Both the position numbers and the translations under genes were made by a program. Source: Asanoa sp. WMMD1127 (GTDB taxonomy: Bacteria; Actinomycetota; Actinomycetes; Mycobacteriales; Micromonosporaceae). Taken from it: a stretch of DNA of 64,000 nt. Below are positions 26,877 through 36,065 of this stretch, piece after piece. Below the pieces are notes generated by a model. That model was not told the DNA's origin and searched no databases. It saw only the letters and a program-made list of their open reading frames with translations. Numbering within the stretch: the stretch's first letter is position 1; each line of letters starts with the position of its first letter. The stretch spans positions 930,001-994,000 of the forward strand of contig NZ_JARUBP010000001.1 of NCBI RefSeq assembly GCF_029626225.1, read 5' to 3'.

Positions 26877-28352
26877 CTACCTGCCGGTAGCGGTGATTTC
26901 CGGGTCACCCGGGCGCAGGTCGTTGACCACGGCGCGCAGGGCGGCGGCGACGTCCGGCGCGGTCACCGGGCCGTGCCGGGCCGCTTCCCGCCCCGCGAGT
27001 CCGTGCAGGTAGGCGGCCGTGACGGCGGCCACCTCCGGACGCAGGCCGCCGGCCAGCAGGGAGCCGAGGAGGCCGGCGAGGACGTCGCCCGTACCGCCGG
27101 TGGCGAGGGCCGCGGTGCCGGTCGGATTGGCGTACGCGTGGCCGCTCGGGGTGGCGACGATCGTGCGATCACCCTTGAGGAGGACCACCGCGTTGGTGTG
27201 CGCGGCCAGGCGCAGGGCGGCCGCGACCCGGTCCGTGCCGGGCTCCTCGCCGGCCAGGCGGGCGAACTCGCGGTCGTGCGGCGTGAGCACCATCGGGGCG
27301 CTGCGGCCGCGCATCAGGTCGGCCATCCCGCCGTCGACCAGCAGCGTGAGCGCGTCGGCGTCGAGGACGACGGGGAGGCTGGTGGCGAGGACCGTGCGGA
27401 CGGTGGTGGCGGCGCTCTCGTCCGTGCCCAGGCCGCTGCCGACGACCCAGGCCTGCACGCGGCCGGCGTCGGTGATCCGCTCGGTGGCGACGACGCTGGG
27501 GTGGGCGCGGACGACGTACTCCTTGGCGGTGCCGGCGTAGCGGACCATGCCGGTCGGGCCGGCCAGCGCGCCCCAGGTGGAGAGGATGGCGGCGCCGGGG
27601 TAGGTGCTCGAACCCGTCGCGATGCCGACGACTCCCCGGTTGTACTTCTCGTCCGTCGGCTTGTGGGTCGGCAGCGCGTCGGCGATGTCGGCGCGGTTCG
27701 GGACGAGGACGGCCGGGTCGGCGCGAAGGGTTTCGGCGAGGCCGATGTCGACGAGCTCGATCTCGCCGGCGAGCGGGGCGGCCGGGCCGACGACGTGGGC
27801 GGGCTTCAGGCAGCCGAAGGTGACGGTGACGTCGGCCTGGACCGCTTTCCCGGGTACGTCGCCCGTGTCGACGTCGACGCCGCTGGGGACGTCGACGGCG
27901 ACGACGATCGGGCGCTTTTGGTTGGTGCCGCGGCGCTCGATGGCCCGGTGGAGCGTGGTGGCGGCGCCGCTGCGCAGGCCGCCCTTGGCGCCGATGCCGA
28001 CGATGCCGTCGACGATCAGGTCGATGACCTGCGGTGGGGTGTCGGTGGCCCGGCCGCCGGCCTTCTCGAGGGCGCTCAGTCCGCCCCGGTGGGTGCGGGC
28101 CGGGTCGAGGAGGACGGCGGTGACGGCGGCGCCGCGGCGGGCCAGCAGCGCGCCGGCGTAGAGGGCGTCGCCGCCGTTGTTGCCGGCGCCGACGAGGAGC
28201 GTGACGCGCTTGCCGTAGACCTCTTCGAGGATCAAAACGCAGCGGCGGGCAAGGCCGGCGGCGGCGCGTTGCATCAGGGTGCCCTCCGGGAGGCGGGCCA
28301 TCAGCGCTTCTTCGGCTGCCCGCACGTCGGCGACCCGCCAGGCTCTTCTCAT
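26877..28352 (-). CDS. nnrD: Bifunctional NAD(P)HX epimerase / ADP-dependent NAD(P)HX dehydratase
   Basis: Repairs hydrated NAD(P)H. The 491-residue protein fuses two domains. The N-terminal YjeF-type epimerase covers about 1-215: [19 protein letters not shown], then [19 protein letters not shown]. The C-terminal ribokinase-like dehydratase covers about 225-485: [50 protein letters not shown] and the ATP/ADP loop [17 protein letters not shown]. Both sites look intact. Start ATG overlaps the acpS stop by four bases. Fusion of the two activities is common in bacteria (nnr/yjeF). Confidence 0.95.
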   Translation of the reverse strand: MRRAWRVADVRAAEEALMARLPEGTLMQRAAAGLARRCVLILEEVYGKRVTLLVGAGNNGGDALYAGALLARRGAAVTAVLLDPARTHRGGLSALEKAGGRATDTPPQVIDLIVDGIVGIGAKGGLRSGAATTLHRAIERRGTNQKRPIVVAVDVPSGVDVDTGDVPGKAVQADVTVTFGCLKPAHVVGPAAPLAGEIELVDIGLAETLRADPAVLVPNRADIADALPTHKPTDEKYNRGVVGIATGSSTYPGAAILSTWGALAGPTGMVRYAGTAKEYVVRAHPSVVATERITDAGRVQAWVVGSGLGTDESAATTVRTVLATSLPVVLDADALTLLVDGGMADLMRGRSAPMVLTPHDREFARLAGEEPGTDRVAAALRLAAHTNAVVLLKGDRTIVATPSGHAYANPTGTAALATGGTGDVLAGLLGSLLAGGLRPEVAAVTAAYLHGLAGREAARHGPVTAPDVAAALRAVVNDLRPGDPEITATGR

Positions 28353-28717
28353 TGCTCGGCCACCACCATCGCGGACGCGATGCCGCCGTCGTGGGAAAGG
28401 GACAGGTGCCAGCGGTTGACGCCCCGCTCGGCGGCCGCGGCGGCGACGGTGCCGCTGACCGTGAGCCAGGGTCGGCCGTCGGGGTCGGTGACGATCTCGC
28501 AGTCGTGCCAGCGCAGGCCGGCGGGGGCGCCCAGGGCCTTGGCCACGGCCTCCTTGGCGGCGAAGCGGGCGGCGAGGGACTCCGGTGAGCGCGGGTTGCC
28601 GGAACCGGTGAACCGCTCCCCCTCCGTGAAGAGGCGGTCGCCGAGCAGCGGTGTGCGGGCCAGTGCCCCGGTGAACCGTTCGACGAGGACCACGTCGATC
28701 CCGACAGCGACGATCAT
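28349..28717 (-). CDS. acpS: Holo-[acyl-carrier-protein] synthase
   Basis: Transfers 4'-phosphopantetheine from CoA to ACP. 122 residues. The Mg-binding Asp8 ([13 protein letters not shown]) and Glu in [15 protein letters not shown] are the two family signatures; the ending [15 protein letters not shown] is typical. ATG 28717 is preceded by two consecutive GTG codons; I use the ATG. It is the first gene of the long minus-strand operon down to tsaD and is divergent from the WXG100-like gene. Confidence 0.95.
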   Translation of the reverse strand: MIVAVGIDVVLVERFTGALARTPLLGDRLFTEGERFTGSGNPRSPESLAARFAAKEAVAKALGAPAGLRWHDCEIVTDPDGRPWLTVSGTVAAAAAERGVNRWHLSLSHDGGIASAMVVAEQ

Positions 28718-28871
28718 CACCACAGCCTATTAGCAGCGGGTGTACGCGGTGGGCAAGCCCTGTGGACGGTTGCCGGGTGTTGGTCTCGCTCCTTGTCCAC
28801 AGGCGCGCCTGTCGAGGTTGTGGCCGGCCTAGCTTGGGTTTCTCTTCGCTTCGTCGGTCGGGAGGGTGGTC

Positions 28872-29159
28872 GTGGTGGACGGTGACCTGCGGGTGGAGCC
28901 CGGTCTGTTGCGTGCGCGGGCGGGCGAGCTGGAGCTGGTGGCCTCAGCGTTGGCGTCGGTCTCGGCGCAGGTGTGTGCGGCGGCTGATCCGTCCTTTGTC
29001 GCCGGGCGGGCTCTTGTTGTGCTGTCTGATGCGGTGTCGGGAGCGTTGGGTTCCGCGGCGGCGCGGGTGGCGCGCTCCGGTGGGCTGTTGCGGGAGGCGG
29101 CGCTGTCCTACGAAGACGCCGACTCGCGGGCTGCTCATCGACTCCGGCGGGTGGGGTGA
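28872..29159 (+). CDS. WXG100/EspC-like small helical protein
   Basis: 95-residue, mostly helical protein with features of the ESX-type secreted-partner families. The N-terminus VDGDLRVEPGLLRARAGELE resembles the family in which a first helix begins after a short strand. Two Ala-rich helices follow with a turn near SFVAGRAL. No clear WxG is present, so it fits the EspC/DUF2580-like group better than classic WXG100. GTG at 28872 is chosen because GGGAGG lies six bases upstream. The stop overlaps the next start (TGATG), so it is coupled with the DUF1023 hydrolase. Confidence 0.65.
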   Translation: MVDGDLRVEPGLLRARAGELELVASALASVSAQVCAAADPSFVAGRALVVLSDAVSGALGSAAARVARSGGLLREAALSYEDADSRAAHRLRRVG

Positions 29160-30769
29160 TGGTTTCCTACGCACAGTTGTGGCAGGTCGATCCGGCGGTG
29201 TGGCGGTCGGCCGGGGCTTCGTGGGCGCGGCTCGCGGTGTCGGTCGGGCGGCGGGCGGCCGAGCTCGGGGCGGTGGCCGGGCGGGTCGCCGACGGGTGGC
29301 GGGGTGCGGCCGGCTCGGCGGCCGGCGGGCACGTGCGTGGGCTGCGCGAGCCGCTCGACGCGGCGCGGCTGGCGTTCGTCGAGACCGATCAGGTGCTGTC
29401 CGGGTTCGCGTCCGCGCTGGTCCGGGCGCGCGGGATGCTCGCGGCGGCGGTGGCCGCGGCGGCGCCGGCGCATGTCGAGATCGACCGGTCTGGCCGCACG
29501 GCGCCCGACGTCACGGTCACGGGGATCGACCGGGTCGCCGCCCTGCGCGCGGCCGACCGGGTCGGGGCCGGGATCGCCGCGGCGCTGGCGGCGGCGTCCG
29601 CGGCCGACGAGGCCGCGGCCGCCGACCTGGCCCGGCTCGGCGCGGCGGCCGCCGCCGGGTGGCCGGTGGTGCCCCCGCGGGTCGTGCCGCCGCTCGGCGC
29701 GCCACCCGGGGCGGTGCGGCTGTGGTGGTCCCGGCTGACCGACGCCGAGCGACGCTGGCTGCTGGTGCACCAGCCGACCGTCTTCGGCCGCCTCGACGGC
29801 GTCCCGGTGGCCGCGCGCGACCAGGCCAACCGGTCCCTGCTGGCGGCGCAGCGGGCCGACCTGATGCAACAGCGGGCCGAGGCGGTCCGCACGGCGATGC
29901 CCCGGCACGGTGCGGTCGCCGCCAGCCACCGCCTGGTCGGGCTGATGTCCGGCATCGACGCGGTCGACGCGCGACTGGCGTCGGAGCACGGCGAGCGGGC
30001 CTATCTGGTCGGCCTGTCGACGGGCGGCTACGGCCGGCTCGTGCTCGCCGTCGGCGACCCCGACGAGGCTGACAACGTGCTCACCTACGTGCCCGGGATG
30101 ACGGCCGACCTGACCGGGGTCCGCGACGACCTGGGCCGCGTCGAGGCGCTGGCCGCCCGAGCCGCGGCGGTCGACCCGACCCAGCGCACGTCGACGGTGC
30201 TGTGGCTCGACTACGACGCGCCGTCCTTTCTCGACGAGGCGATGACGGCCGGCAAGGCGCGGGAGGCGGCGCCGGGGCTGCACCGGTTCGCGGAGGGGCT
30301 GCGCGCCACCCATGAGGGCCCGCCAGCGCAACATGCTGTGCTCGGCCACAGCTATGGCTCGCTGACCGTCGGGACGACGGTCCGGACCCAGGGCCTGGCC
30401 GCCGATGACCTGATCTTCGTCGGGTCACCTGGCGTCGGGGCGGACCGGGCGGCCGACCTGGGCGTGCCCCCGGATCGGGTGTGGGCGAGCACGGCGAGCG
30501 ACGACCCGATCGGCTATCTCGCGCCGGGGTGGAAGGAGCCGTTCGCGCGGCTGGGCGAGGCGGTGGCGGGTCCGTTCTGGATGGAGCGGCGGCCGCATCC
30601 CAACGAAGACCTGTGGTTCGGGCGCAATCCGACGAGTCCGTCGTTCGGCGCCCAGGTCTTCACCGGGGACCCGCACGGTCACAGCGGCTACTGGCGCACG
30701 GACAACGACGCCCTGACCGACATCGCCCGGATCGCCCTGGGCCCGGAACACCAGTCGCTGGTGGAGTGA
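29159..30769 (+). CDS. DUF1023 alpha/beta hydrolase with WXG-like N-terminal domain
   Basis: 536-residue protein. The first 130 residues are helical and contain ADGWRGAAGSAAGGHV, a WxG motif between two helices like a WXG100 domain. After a Pro-rich break (PVVPPRVVPPLGAPPG) comes the DUF1023 hydrolase domain (about 300-500): VLTYVPGMTADL, DPTQRTSTVLWLDYDAP, the nucleophile elbow LGHSYGSLTVG (Ser), and the late His region FTGDPHGHSGYW. It pairs with the small helical protein upstream as in type VII secretion-linked cassettes, although no EccC-type ATPase is nearby. Secretion and substrate are inferred, not shown. Confidence 0.82.
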   Translation: MVSYAQLWQVDPAVWRSAGASWARLAVSVGRRAAELGAVAGRVADGWRGAAGSAAGGHVRGLREPLDAARLAFVETDQVLSGFASALVRARGMLAAAVAAAAPAHVEIDRSGRTAPDVTVTGIDRVAALRAADRVGAGIAAALAAASAADEAAAADLARLGAAAAAGWPVVPPRVVPPLGAPPGAVRLWWSRLTDAERRWLLVHQPTVFGRLDGVPVAARDQANRSLLAAQRADLMQQRAEAVRTAMPRHGAVAASHRLVGLMSGIDAVDARLASEHGERAYLVGLSTGGYGRLVLAVGDPDEADNVLTYVPGMTADLTGVRDDLGRVEALAARAAAVDPTQRTSTVLWLDYDAPSFLDEAMTAGKAREAAPGLHRFAEGLRATHEGPPAQHAVLGHSYGSLTVGTTVRTQGLAADDLIFVGSPGVGADRAADLGVPPDRVWASTASDDPIGYLAPGWKEPFARLGEAVAGPFWMERRPHPNEDLWFGRNPTSPSFGAQVFTGDPHGHSGYWRTDNDALTDIARIALGPEHQSLVE

Positions 30770-30801
30770 GGCGATGCCCTTCGACGAGTAGCGTCGAGCA
30801 G

Positions 30802-31845
30802 ATGGAGACGCGGGCGGCGGTCGGTCGGATCGGTGTGTGGAGCCGCGAGTTCCGGGAGGCCGAGTCCGCGGGCGGGTCCGCGGCCAGGGCCGCAGGCGGG
30901 TCCGCAGGCGGGGCGGCGGCCAGGGCCGCAGGCGGGTCCGCAGGCGGGGCGGCGGTCAGGGCCGCAGGCGGGTCCGCGGGCGGGTCCGCGGTCAGGGCCG
31001 CAGGCGGGTCCGCGGTCAGGGCCGCAGGCGGGTCCGTGGGCGGGTCCGCGGGCGGGGCTGCGGGTGGGGGCGTGCTGCGGGACGCGGCGGCGGAGCTCGA
31101 GGCGTTGGGCTACGGAGCGATCTGGATCGGCGGGTCGCCCGGTGTGTCGGCCGCGCTGCCGTTGCTCGCGGCGACGTCGCGGATCGTGGTGGCTACCGGC
31201 ATCCTGAGCGTCTGGCAGCACGACGCCGACGCGGTCGCGGCGGCCATGCCTGGGGACCGCTTCCTGCTCGGGTTGGGCGTCAGTCACGCGCCGGCCGTGG
31301 CGGGCTACCGAAAGCCCTACGAGAAGATGGTCGACTATCTCGACGCCTTGGACGCGGCGGCGCGGCCCGTGCCGGCGGAGCGGCGGGTGCTGGCGGCTCT
31401 CGGCCCGCGCATGCTGCGACTTGCCGCCGCGCGCGCGGCCGGCGCGCACCCCTATCTCGCCCCGGTGGAACACACCGCGGCGGCGCGCGAGACGCTCGGT
31501 CCTGGACCACTTCTCGCGCCTGAGGTCAACGTGGTGCTCGAGGTCGACGCGGAGCGGGCACGCCGCGCGGCCCGGGCGCATCTGGTGCGCTATCTGGAGC
31601 TGCCGAACTACACGAACAACCTGCGCCGCTACGGCTTCGACGATGGCGATTTCGCCTCCGGCGGCAGCGACCGGGTGGTCGACAGCCTTTACCTGTGGGG
31701 TGACGAGGGGCGCATCCGGGCACGGGTCGACGAATATCTGGCCGCGGGCGCGGACCACGTCGCCGTCCAGGTCATCCGGGCGGAGCCGGACGCCAATCCG
31801 GCGCTGCCGGAATACCGCCGGCTCGCGGCCATCCTGATCGGCTGA
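30802..31845 (+). CDS. F420-dependent LLM-class oxidoreductase with internal Gly/Ala/Ser repeat
   Basis: Predicted luciferase-like TIM-barrel oxidoreductase using F420. Strand 1 (VGRIGVWSREFRE, residues 7-19) and helix 1 (RDAAAELEALGYGAIWIGGS, from 93) are typical, as are TSRIVVATGILSVWQHD, RFLLGLGVSHAPAV and ARRAARAHLVRYLELPNYTNNLRRYGF. Between strand 1 and helix 1, where relatives have a short loop, about 69 residues of low-complexity AGGSA/GGAA/RAAGG repeats are inserted (22-90). This brings the length to 347 against about 280 usual for the subfamily. ATG at 30802. The reading frame is kept throughout, so the gene looks intact; activity is uncertain. Confidence 0.85.
   Translation: METRAAVGRIGVWSREFREAESAGGSAARAAGGSAGGAAARAAGGSAGGAAVRAAGGSAGGSAVRAAGGSAVRAAGGSVGGSAGGAAGGGVLRDAAAELEALGYGAIWIGGSPGVSAALPLLAATSRIVVATGILSVWQHDADAVAAAMPGDRFLLGLGVSHAPAVAGYRKPYEKMVDYLDALDAAARPVPAERRVLAALGPRMLRLAAARAAGAHPYLAPVEHTAAARETLGPGPLLAPEVNVVLEVDAERARRAARAHLVRYLELPNYTNNLRRYGFDDGDFASGGSDRVVDSLYLWGDEGRIRARVDEYLAAGADHVAVQVIRAEPDANPALPEYRRLAAILIG
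30868..31072. repeat. GC-rich in-gene repeat tract
   Basis: About 205 bp built from interleaved units GCGGGTCCGC, AGGCGGGGCGGCGG and CAGGGCCGCAG, in spacings of 12, 24 and 36 bases, all multiples of three. It lies inside the LLM oxidoreductase gene and keeps the frame. Such tracts expand and contract easily and are also a possible assembly artefact. Confidence 0.85.
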
Positions 31846-32075
31846 GATCCGCCGCTTCGGGCGTGACGTCGCGGCGTCACCTGACCGGCAGCGCCTGTGC
31901 CACGGCCGAGGTCCCTCATCGGTGTCAGCCTCTCACCCGCGGTCTGCCCAACTCCCCTCGGCGGACCTGAGGAGGACGATCCAGCTCCGACCGTCCGGAA
32001 GCGGATCGCTTGACGCGACAGCCGGGCGGGAGTCGCCGTGCATCGGCGGGCGTTGCGCGGGCGGGTCGTTCGTCC

Positions 32076-33974
32076 TTATTCGACCGTGACCGACTTGGCG
32101 AGGTTGCGGGGCTGGTCGACGTCGTGGCCGCGGGCCGAGGCGATCTCGCAGGCCAGCACCTGCAGCGGGACCGTCGTCACCAAGGGCGCCAGCAGGGTCG
32201 GGGTGCGGGGCACGGAGATGAGGTGGTCGGCGTAGGGCAGGACCGCCTCGTCGCCGTCCTCGGCTATGACGATCGTGCGGGCGCCGCGGGCGCGTACCTC
32301 TTGGATGTTGGACACGATCTTGTCGTGGAGCATGCCGCGGCCCGCCGGTGACGGGACTACGCAGACGACCGGGGTGCCGTGGTCGATCAGGGAGATCGGG
32401 CCGTGCTTGAGCTCGCCCGCCGCGAAGCCTTCGGCGTGCATGTAGGCCAGTTCCTTGAGCTTGAGCGCGCCCTCGAGAGCGACCGGGTAGCCGACGTGGC
32501 GGCCGATGAACAGGACCGTGCCCGTGCCGGCGAGGTCGCGGGCCAGGTCGCGGACCGGGTCCATGCGGTCGAGCACCGTGCGCAGCTTGTCGGGCATCTC
32601 CTGCAGCTGGGCGACGACGGCGCCCACCTCGTCGGCATATTTGATGCCACGGACCTGCGCCAGGTGCAGGCCGATCAGGTAGCAGGCGACGACCTGGGTG
32701 AGGAACGCCTTGGTCGACGCCACCGCGATCTCCGGGCCGCCGTGGGTGTAGAGCACCGCGTCGGACTCGCGCGGGATGGTGGAGCCGTTGGTGTTGCAGA
32801 TGGCGAGCACGCGGGCCTTCTGGTCCTTGGCGTGGCGCAGCGCCATCAGGGTGTCCATCGTCTCGCCCGACTGGGAGATCGCGACGACGAGCGTCGAGCG
32901 GTCGAGCACCGGGTCGCGGTAGCGGAACTCGCTGGCCAGCTCGACCTCGCACGGGATGCGGGTCCAGTGCTCGATGGCGTACTTGGCGACGAGCCCGGCA
33001 TGGTACGACGTGCCGCAGGCGACGATGAAGATCTTGTCGACGTCGCGCAGGTCCTGGTCGGTGAGGCGAACCTCGTCGAGCTGGATCTCGCCGTGCTCCG
33101 TCAGCCGGCCGAGCAGGGTGTCGGCGATCGCCTGCGGCTGCTCGGCGATCTCCTTGAGCATGAAGTAGTCGTAGCCGCCCTTTTCGGCCGCCGACGCGTC
33201 CCAGTCGATGTGGAAGTCGCGGCCGCTGGCCTGCGCGCCGTCGAAGTCGGTGATCTCGACGCCCTCGGGGGTGATCAGCACGACCTGGTCCTGGCCGAGC
33301 TCGATCGCCTCGCGGGTGTGCTCGATGAACGCGGCGACGTCGCTGGCCAGGAAGTTCTCGCCCCCGCCCCGGCCGACCACGAGCGGCGAGTTGCGGCGGG
33401 CCGCGGCCACCGCGCCGGGCGTGCCGGCGTCGGTCGCGAGCAGCGTGAAGGCGCCTTCGAGCCGCCGGCACACGCGGCGCATCGCCTCCGCGAGCGCCTG
33501 CGGACCGTCGAGGTCGGGATTCTCGAGGTGTACGGCGGCCAGCGCGATCTCCATCAGGTGCGCCGCGCACTCCGTGTCGGTGTCGCTGGCGAACTCGATG
33601 CCCGTCGCTTCCAACTCGGCCCGCAGGACCGCGAAATTCTCGATGATGCCGTTATGGATGACCGCGACCCGGCCGTTGCGCGACAGGTGTGGGTGGGCGT
33701 TGCGGTCGGTCGGGCCGCCGTGGGTGGCCCAGCGCGTGTGGCCGATGGCGGTCGTGCCCGTGCCGATGTGGGTGTCGGCGGTGTCGATCGGACGCTCGGC
33801 GAGGGCCTTCTCGAGATTCGCGATCTTGCCCGCGCGCTTCTCGGTCAGCAGGCAGTCAGCCCCGACCACGGCGACGCCGGCCGAGTCGTAGCCGCGGTAT
33901 TCGAGCCGCCGCAGCCCGTCCAGCACGATGCCGAGCGCCGGCCGGGCGCCCACGTAACCCACGATTCCACACAT
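32076..33974 (-). CDS. glmS: Glutamine-fructose-6-phosphate aminotransferase (isomerising)
   Basis: Makes glucosamine-6-phosphate, the first step to UDP-GlcNAc. 632 residues. The N-terminal Ntn amidotransferase domain starts with Cys2 (MCGIVGYVG) and contains HTRWATHG and GIIENF. The isomerase half has two SIS domains: ACGTSYHAGLVAKYAIE, AISQSGETMDTL and FIGRHVGYPVALEGALKLKE, ending NLAKSVTVE. The ATG at 33974 is fixed by the need for an N-terminal Cys. The leader shows no glmS-ribozyme-like core that I can recognise, as expected in actinobacteria. The partner enzyme glmM lies 5.7 kb away. Confidence 0.97.
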   Translation of the reverse strand: MCGIVGYVGARPALGIVLDGLRRLEYRGYDSAGVAVVGADCLLTEKRAGKIANLEKALAERPIDTADTHIGTGTTAIGHTRWATHGGPTDRNAHPHLSRNGRVAVIHNGIIENFAVLRAELEATGIEFASDTDTECAAHLMEIALAAVHLENPDLDGPQALAEAMRRVCRRLEGAFTLLATDAGTPGAVAAARRNSPLVVGRGGGENFLASDVAAFIEHTREAIELGQDQVVLITPEGVEITDFDGAQASGRDFHIDWDASAAEKGGYDYFMLKEIAEQPQAIADTLLGRLTEHGEIQLDEVRLTDQDLRDVDKIFIVACGTSYHAGLVAKYAIEHWTRIPCEVELASEFRYRDPVLDRSTLVVAISQSGETMDTLMALRHAKDQKARVLAICNTNGSTIPRESDAVLYTHGGPEIAVASTKAFLTQVVACYLIGLHLAQVRGIKYADEVGAVVAQLQEMPDKLRTVLDRMDPVRDLARDLAGTGTVLFIGRHVGYPVALEGALKLKELAYMHAEGFAAGELKHGPISLIDHGTPVVCVVPSPAGRGMLHDKIVSNIQEVRARGARTIVIAEDGDEAVLPYADHLISVPRTPTLLAPLVTTVPLQVLACEIASARGHDVDQPRNLAKSVTVE

Positions 33975-34265
33975 GAGCCAGACTCTAACCGAAAATCGCT
34001 CACGGCGCGTGCTCGAAAGTGTGGCTATCAATCATCTGACATGAGCGATACAGCGTGTACGCTACGCGCCTACCGAGCGCTCCCGAGGGTCGGGCGAGAC
34101 CGACCGTTGTGGACAGCAACCGGTACTGTCGGCGCCGTATCGCCGAGGTCGGGCCGAACCGCAACATGACGGCTATCCGCTTGCCCGCGGCATAGGTTTC
34201 CGGAACGCTCAACGGCGTTCCACGCCGCGGGCCGCCGCCCGCAGCCGCCCCCGCTTGGAGCGCAG

Positions 34266-36065
34266 ATGAGCCGTCCCAACCCTCCCGAGCCCGACGAGTC
34301 GGCAGGCGAGGAAGCGTCGGACCGGACACAGGCCTATCCGCCTCCACCTCCCTTCCCCGCCACGACGCCGGCACCGCCCGACCCGTCCGGCGACGCGGCG
34401 CCCACGGCGCCCCTTGCCCCGCCGCCCGCGGCGGCCGACAGCTCGGCACCGCCGGCGCACGCGCCCGCCCCGGAGCCCCCGGCCAGCCCGGAGCCGCCCA
34501 CGGTCGCGTCAGCACCGCCTGCGCAAGAGGCGGAGCCACCGGCAGCCGACGCAGACCCACCCGCGGTGAGCTCGGCATCGCCGGCGGATGAAGAGCGAGC
34601 CAGGCCAACGGATAGCGCGCAGTGGCCGACACCCCCGGTCGCCTCGCCGCCGAGCTCGGCGCCGCCGGTCGCATCTGCCGGCGCCGAGGCGCCTGGACAT
34701 CCGGCGCCCGCCGTCACCTCGGCGCCGCCGGCGCCTGCGGCCGCTGCGGAGGCCACGCCGCCGGTCGGATCGACCGGGTCCACGGGCGTGGAGTCGCCGG
34801 CGCAGGCCGCGCCGCCGATGACCTCGGCACCGCCGGCGCAGCCGGTGAGTGGCGGACCGGCCCACCCCGCGCCGCCGATCACGTCGGCACCGCCGGCGCA
34901 GCCGGTGAGTGGCGGACCGGCCCACCCCGCGCCGCCGGTCTGGGCCCAAAGCGCCGCCACCGCGCCGGACGACGAGCCGCCGACGCTGGCCACGCCCATA
35001 CCGGGCACCGATACCCGGCCCGAGACCGCGACGCCCGCAGGCTCCTTCAGCGTGCCGCCGGCCACGGCGGCCGACGCGCCGCCGCCGGAACCACCGCGAC
35101 CCCCGACGTTCGGCGGCCAACCGACCACTCCACTACCGCCGCCCACGGCACCGATGCCGCAACAGCCGCAGCAGCGCGGCAGCACGCCGATCTTCACCCC
35201 CGGCTCCGCGCCGGTCTATCCGAGCGCGCCGGCCGGCTACCCGACCAGCGCCCCGCCCGGCTATTCCACCGACACGCCCCCGGGCGGACCGACCTACCCG
35301 AAGACCTCGCCGCTCCCCCCGCACGAGGCGGCCCAGAGCAGCCCCTACGCCCGGCCGCCCGGCACCCCGCCGGACGCCCCGTTCGCTCCCCCGGACCCGG
35401 CCGCCGCCTACGCGCCCCAGGCCAACCCCTACGCCCCGCCGCCGCCCCAGGCCAACCCCTACGCGCCGAGCGGGCCGGCCGCGCCGTACAACCCGTACAA
35501 CGCGGCGCCCGCCTATGACCAGCCCGTCAAGCGCAAGCGCGGCAACGGCCCGATCATCGCCCTCGTCGTCGTGCTCGCCCTGCTCTTCTGCGGCGGCGTC
35601 GCCACCGCGGGCGTCCTGCTGGTGGCCAACCGCGCCAACGACGACGACCCGGTGGTCACCCAGCCGACCAACCCGAACCTTCCGGACCCGGACCCGCAAG
35701 GCCCCGACACCGACCCCGTGCCGCCGACCGACGAGCCGGACGACCCGGGCATTCCGACCCAGCTTCCGGGCCTGCCGGGCGTCGCCGGCAAGACCGTCGT
35801 CTACGAGGTGACCGGCAGCGGCCGGGCGGACATCACGTACGTCGACGATCTCGCCGGGCAGACACGCGAGCTCAAGAACGAGAAGCTGCCGTGGAAGCGC
35901 CAGTTCACCAGCACCGAGGGCTCGCTGCTGCTGACCGTCAGCGCGACCCGCTCCAACGGTGACAACGAGGACCTCGGCTGCCGCATCACGGTCGACGGCC
36001 GGGAGGCCGCGGCCGAGGACGGCAGCATCATCGGCGCCTTCTGCATCGGGACGATCTTCAACTAG
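34266..36065 (+). CDS. Proline-rich membrane protein with C-terminal MmpS-like domain
   Basis: 599-residue protein in three parts. Residues 1-420 are disordered, Pro/Ala-rich, and include repeated SAPPAQPVSGGPAHPAPP units and a Tyr/Pro-rich end (NPYAPPPPQANPYAP). After a basic stop-transfer KRKRGNG comes one membrane helix (IIALVVVLALLFCGGVATAGVLL, about 428-450). An acidic Pro linker leads to a C-terminal extracytoplasmic beta-domain (VVYEVTGSGRADITYVDD ... CRITVDGREAAA ... GAFC) that resembles MmpS accessory proteins. No MmpL gene is adjacent. ATG at 34266 has GGAG upstream. Its stop overlaps that of the convergent permease. The MmpS likeness is probable, the role unknown. Confidence 0.78.
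   Translation: MSRPNPPEPDESAGEEASDRTQAYPPPPPFPATTPAPPDPSGDAAPTAPLAPPPAAADSSAPPAHAPAPEPPASPEPPTVASAPPAQEAEPPAADADPPAVSSASPADEERARPTDSAQWPTPPVASPPSSAPPVASAGAEAPGHPAPAVTSAPPAPAAAAEATPPVGSTGSTGVESPAQAAPPMTSAPPAQPVSGGPAHPAPPITSAPPAQPVSGGPAHPAPPVWAQSAATAPDDEPPTLATPIPGTDTRPETATPAGSFSVPPATAADAPPPEPPRPPTFGGQPTTPLPPPTAPMPQQPQQRGSTPIFTPGSAPVYPSAPAGYPTSAPPGYSTDTPPGGPTYPKTSPLPPHEAAQSSPYARPPGTPPDAPFAPPDPAAAYAPQANPYAPPPPQANPYAPSGPAAPYNPYNAAPAYDQPVKRKRGNGPIIALVVVLALLFCGGVATAGVLLVANRANDDDPVVTQPTNPNLPDPDPQGPDTDPVPPTDEPDDPGIPTQLPGLPGVAGKTVVYEVTGSGRADITYVDDLAGQTRELKNEKLPWKRQFTSTEGSLLLTVSATRSNGDNEDLGCRITVDGREAAAEDGSIIGAFCIGTIFN
34824..34943. repeat. Two near-identical 60-bp tandem units within the proline-rich gene
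   Basis: Unit 1 (34824-34883) and unit 2 (34884-34943) are almost identical and each encode a 20-residue block around SAPPAQPVSGGPAHPAPP. A recent in-frame duplication in the disordered arm is the simplest reading. Confidence 0.85.

Noticed and set aside
26867-26908. Longer alanine racemase start
   Set aside because: It would overlap the upstream nnrD gene by 32 bases and adds non-conserved residues; the internal ATG fits the family start.
31846-32075. Regulatory RNA or gene in the 230-bp gap after the LLM oxidoreductase
   Set aside because: Only a small GTGACG/CGTCAC inverted repeat was seen; no frame or terminator of convincing strength.
33975-34265. Possible glmS ribozyme or small gene in the 291-bp gap upstream of glmS
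   Set aside because: No ribozyme core was recognisable and no short frame with a ribosome site and gene-like composition.
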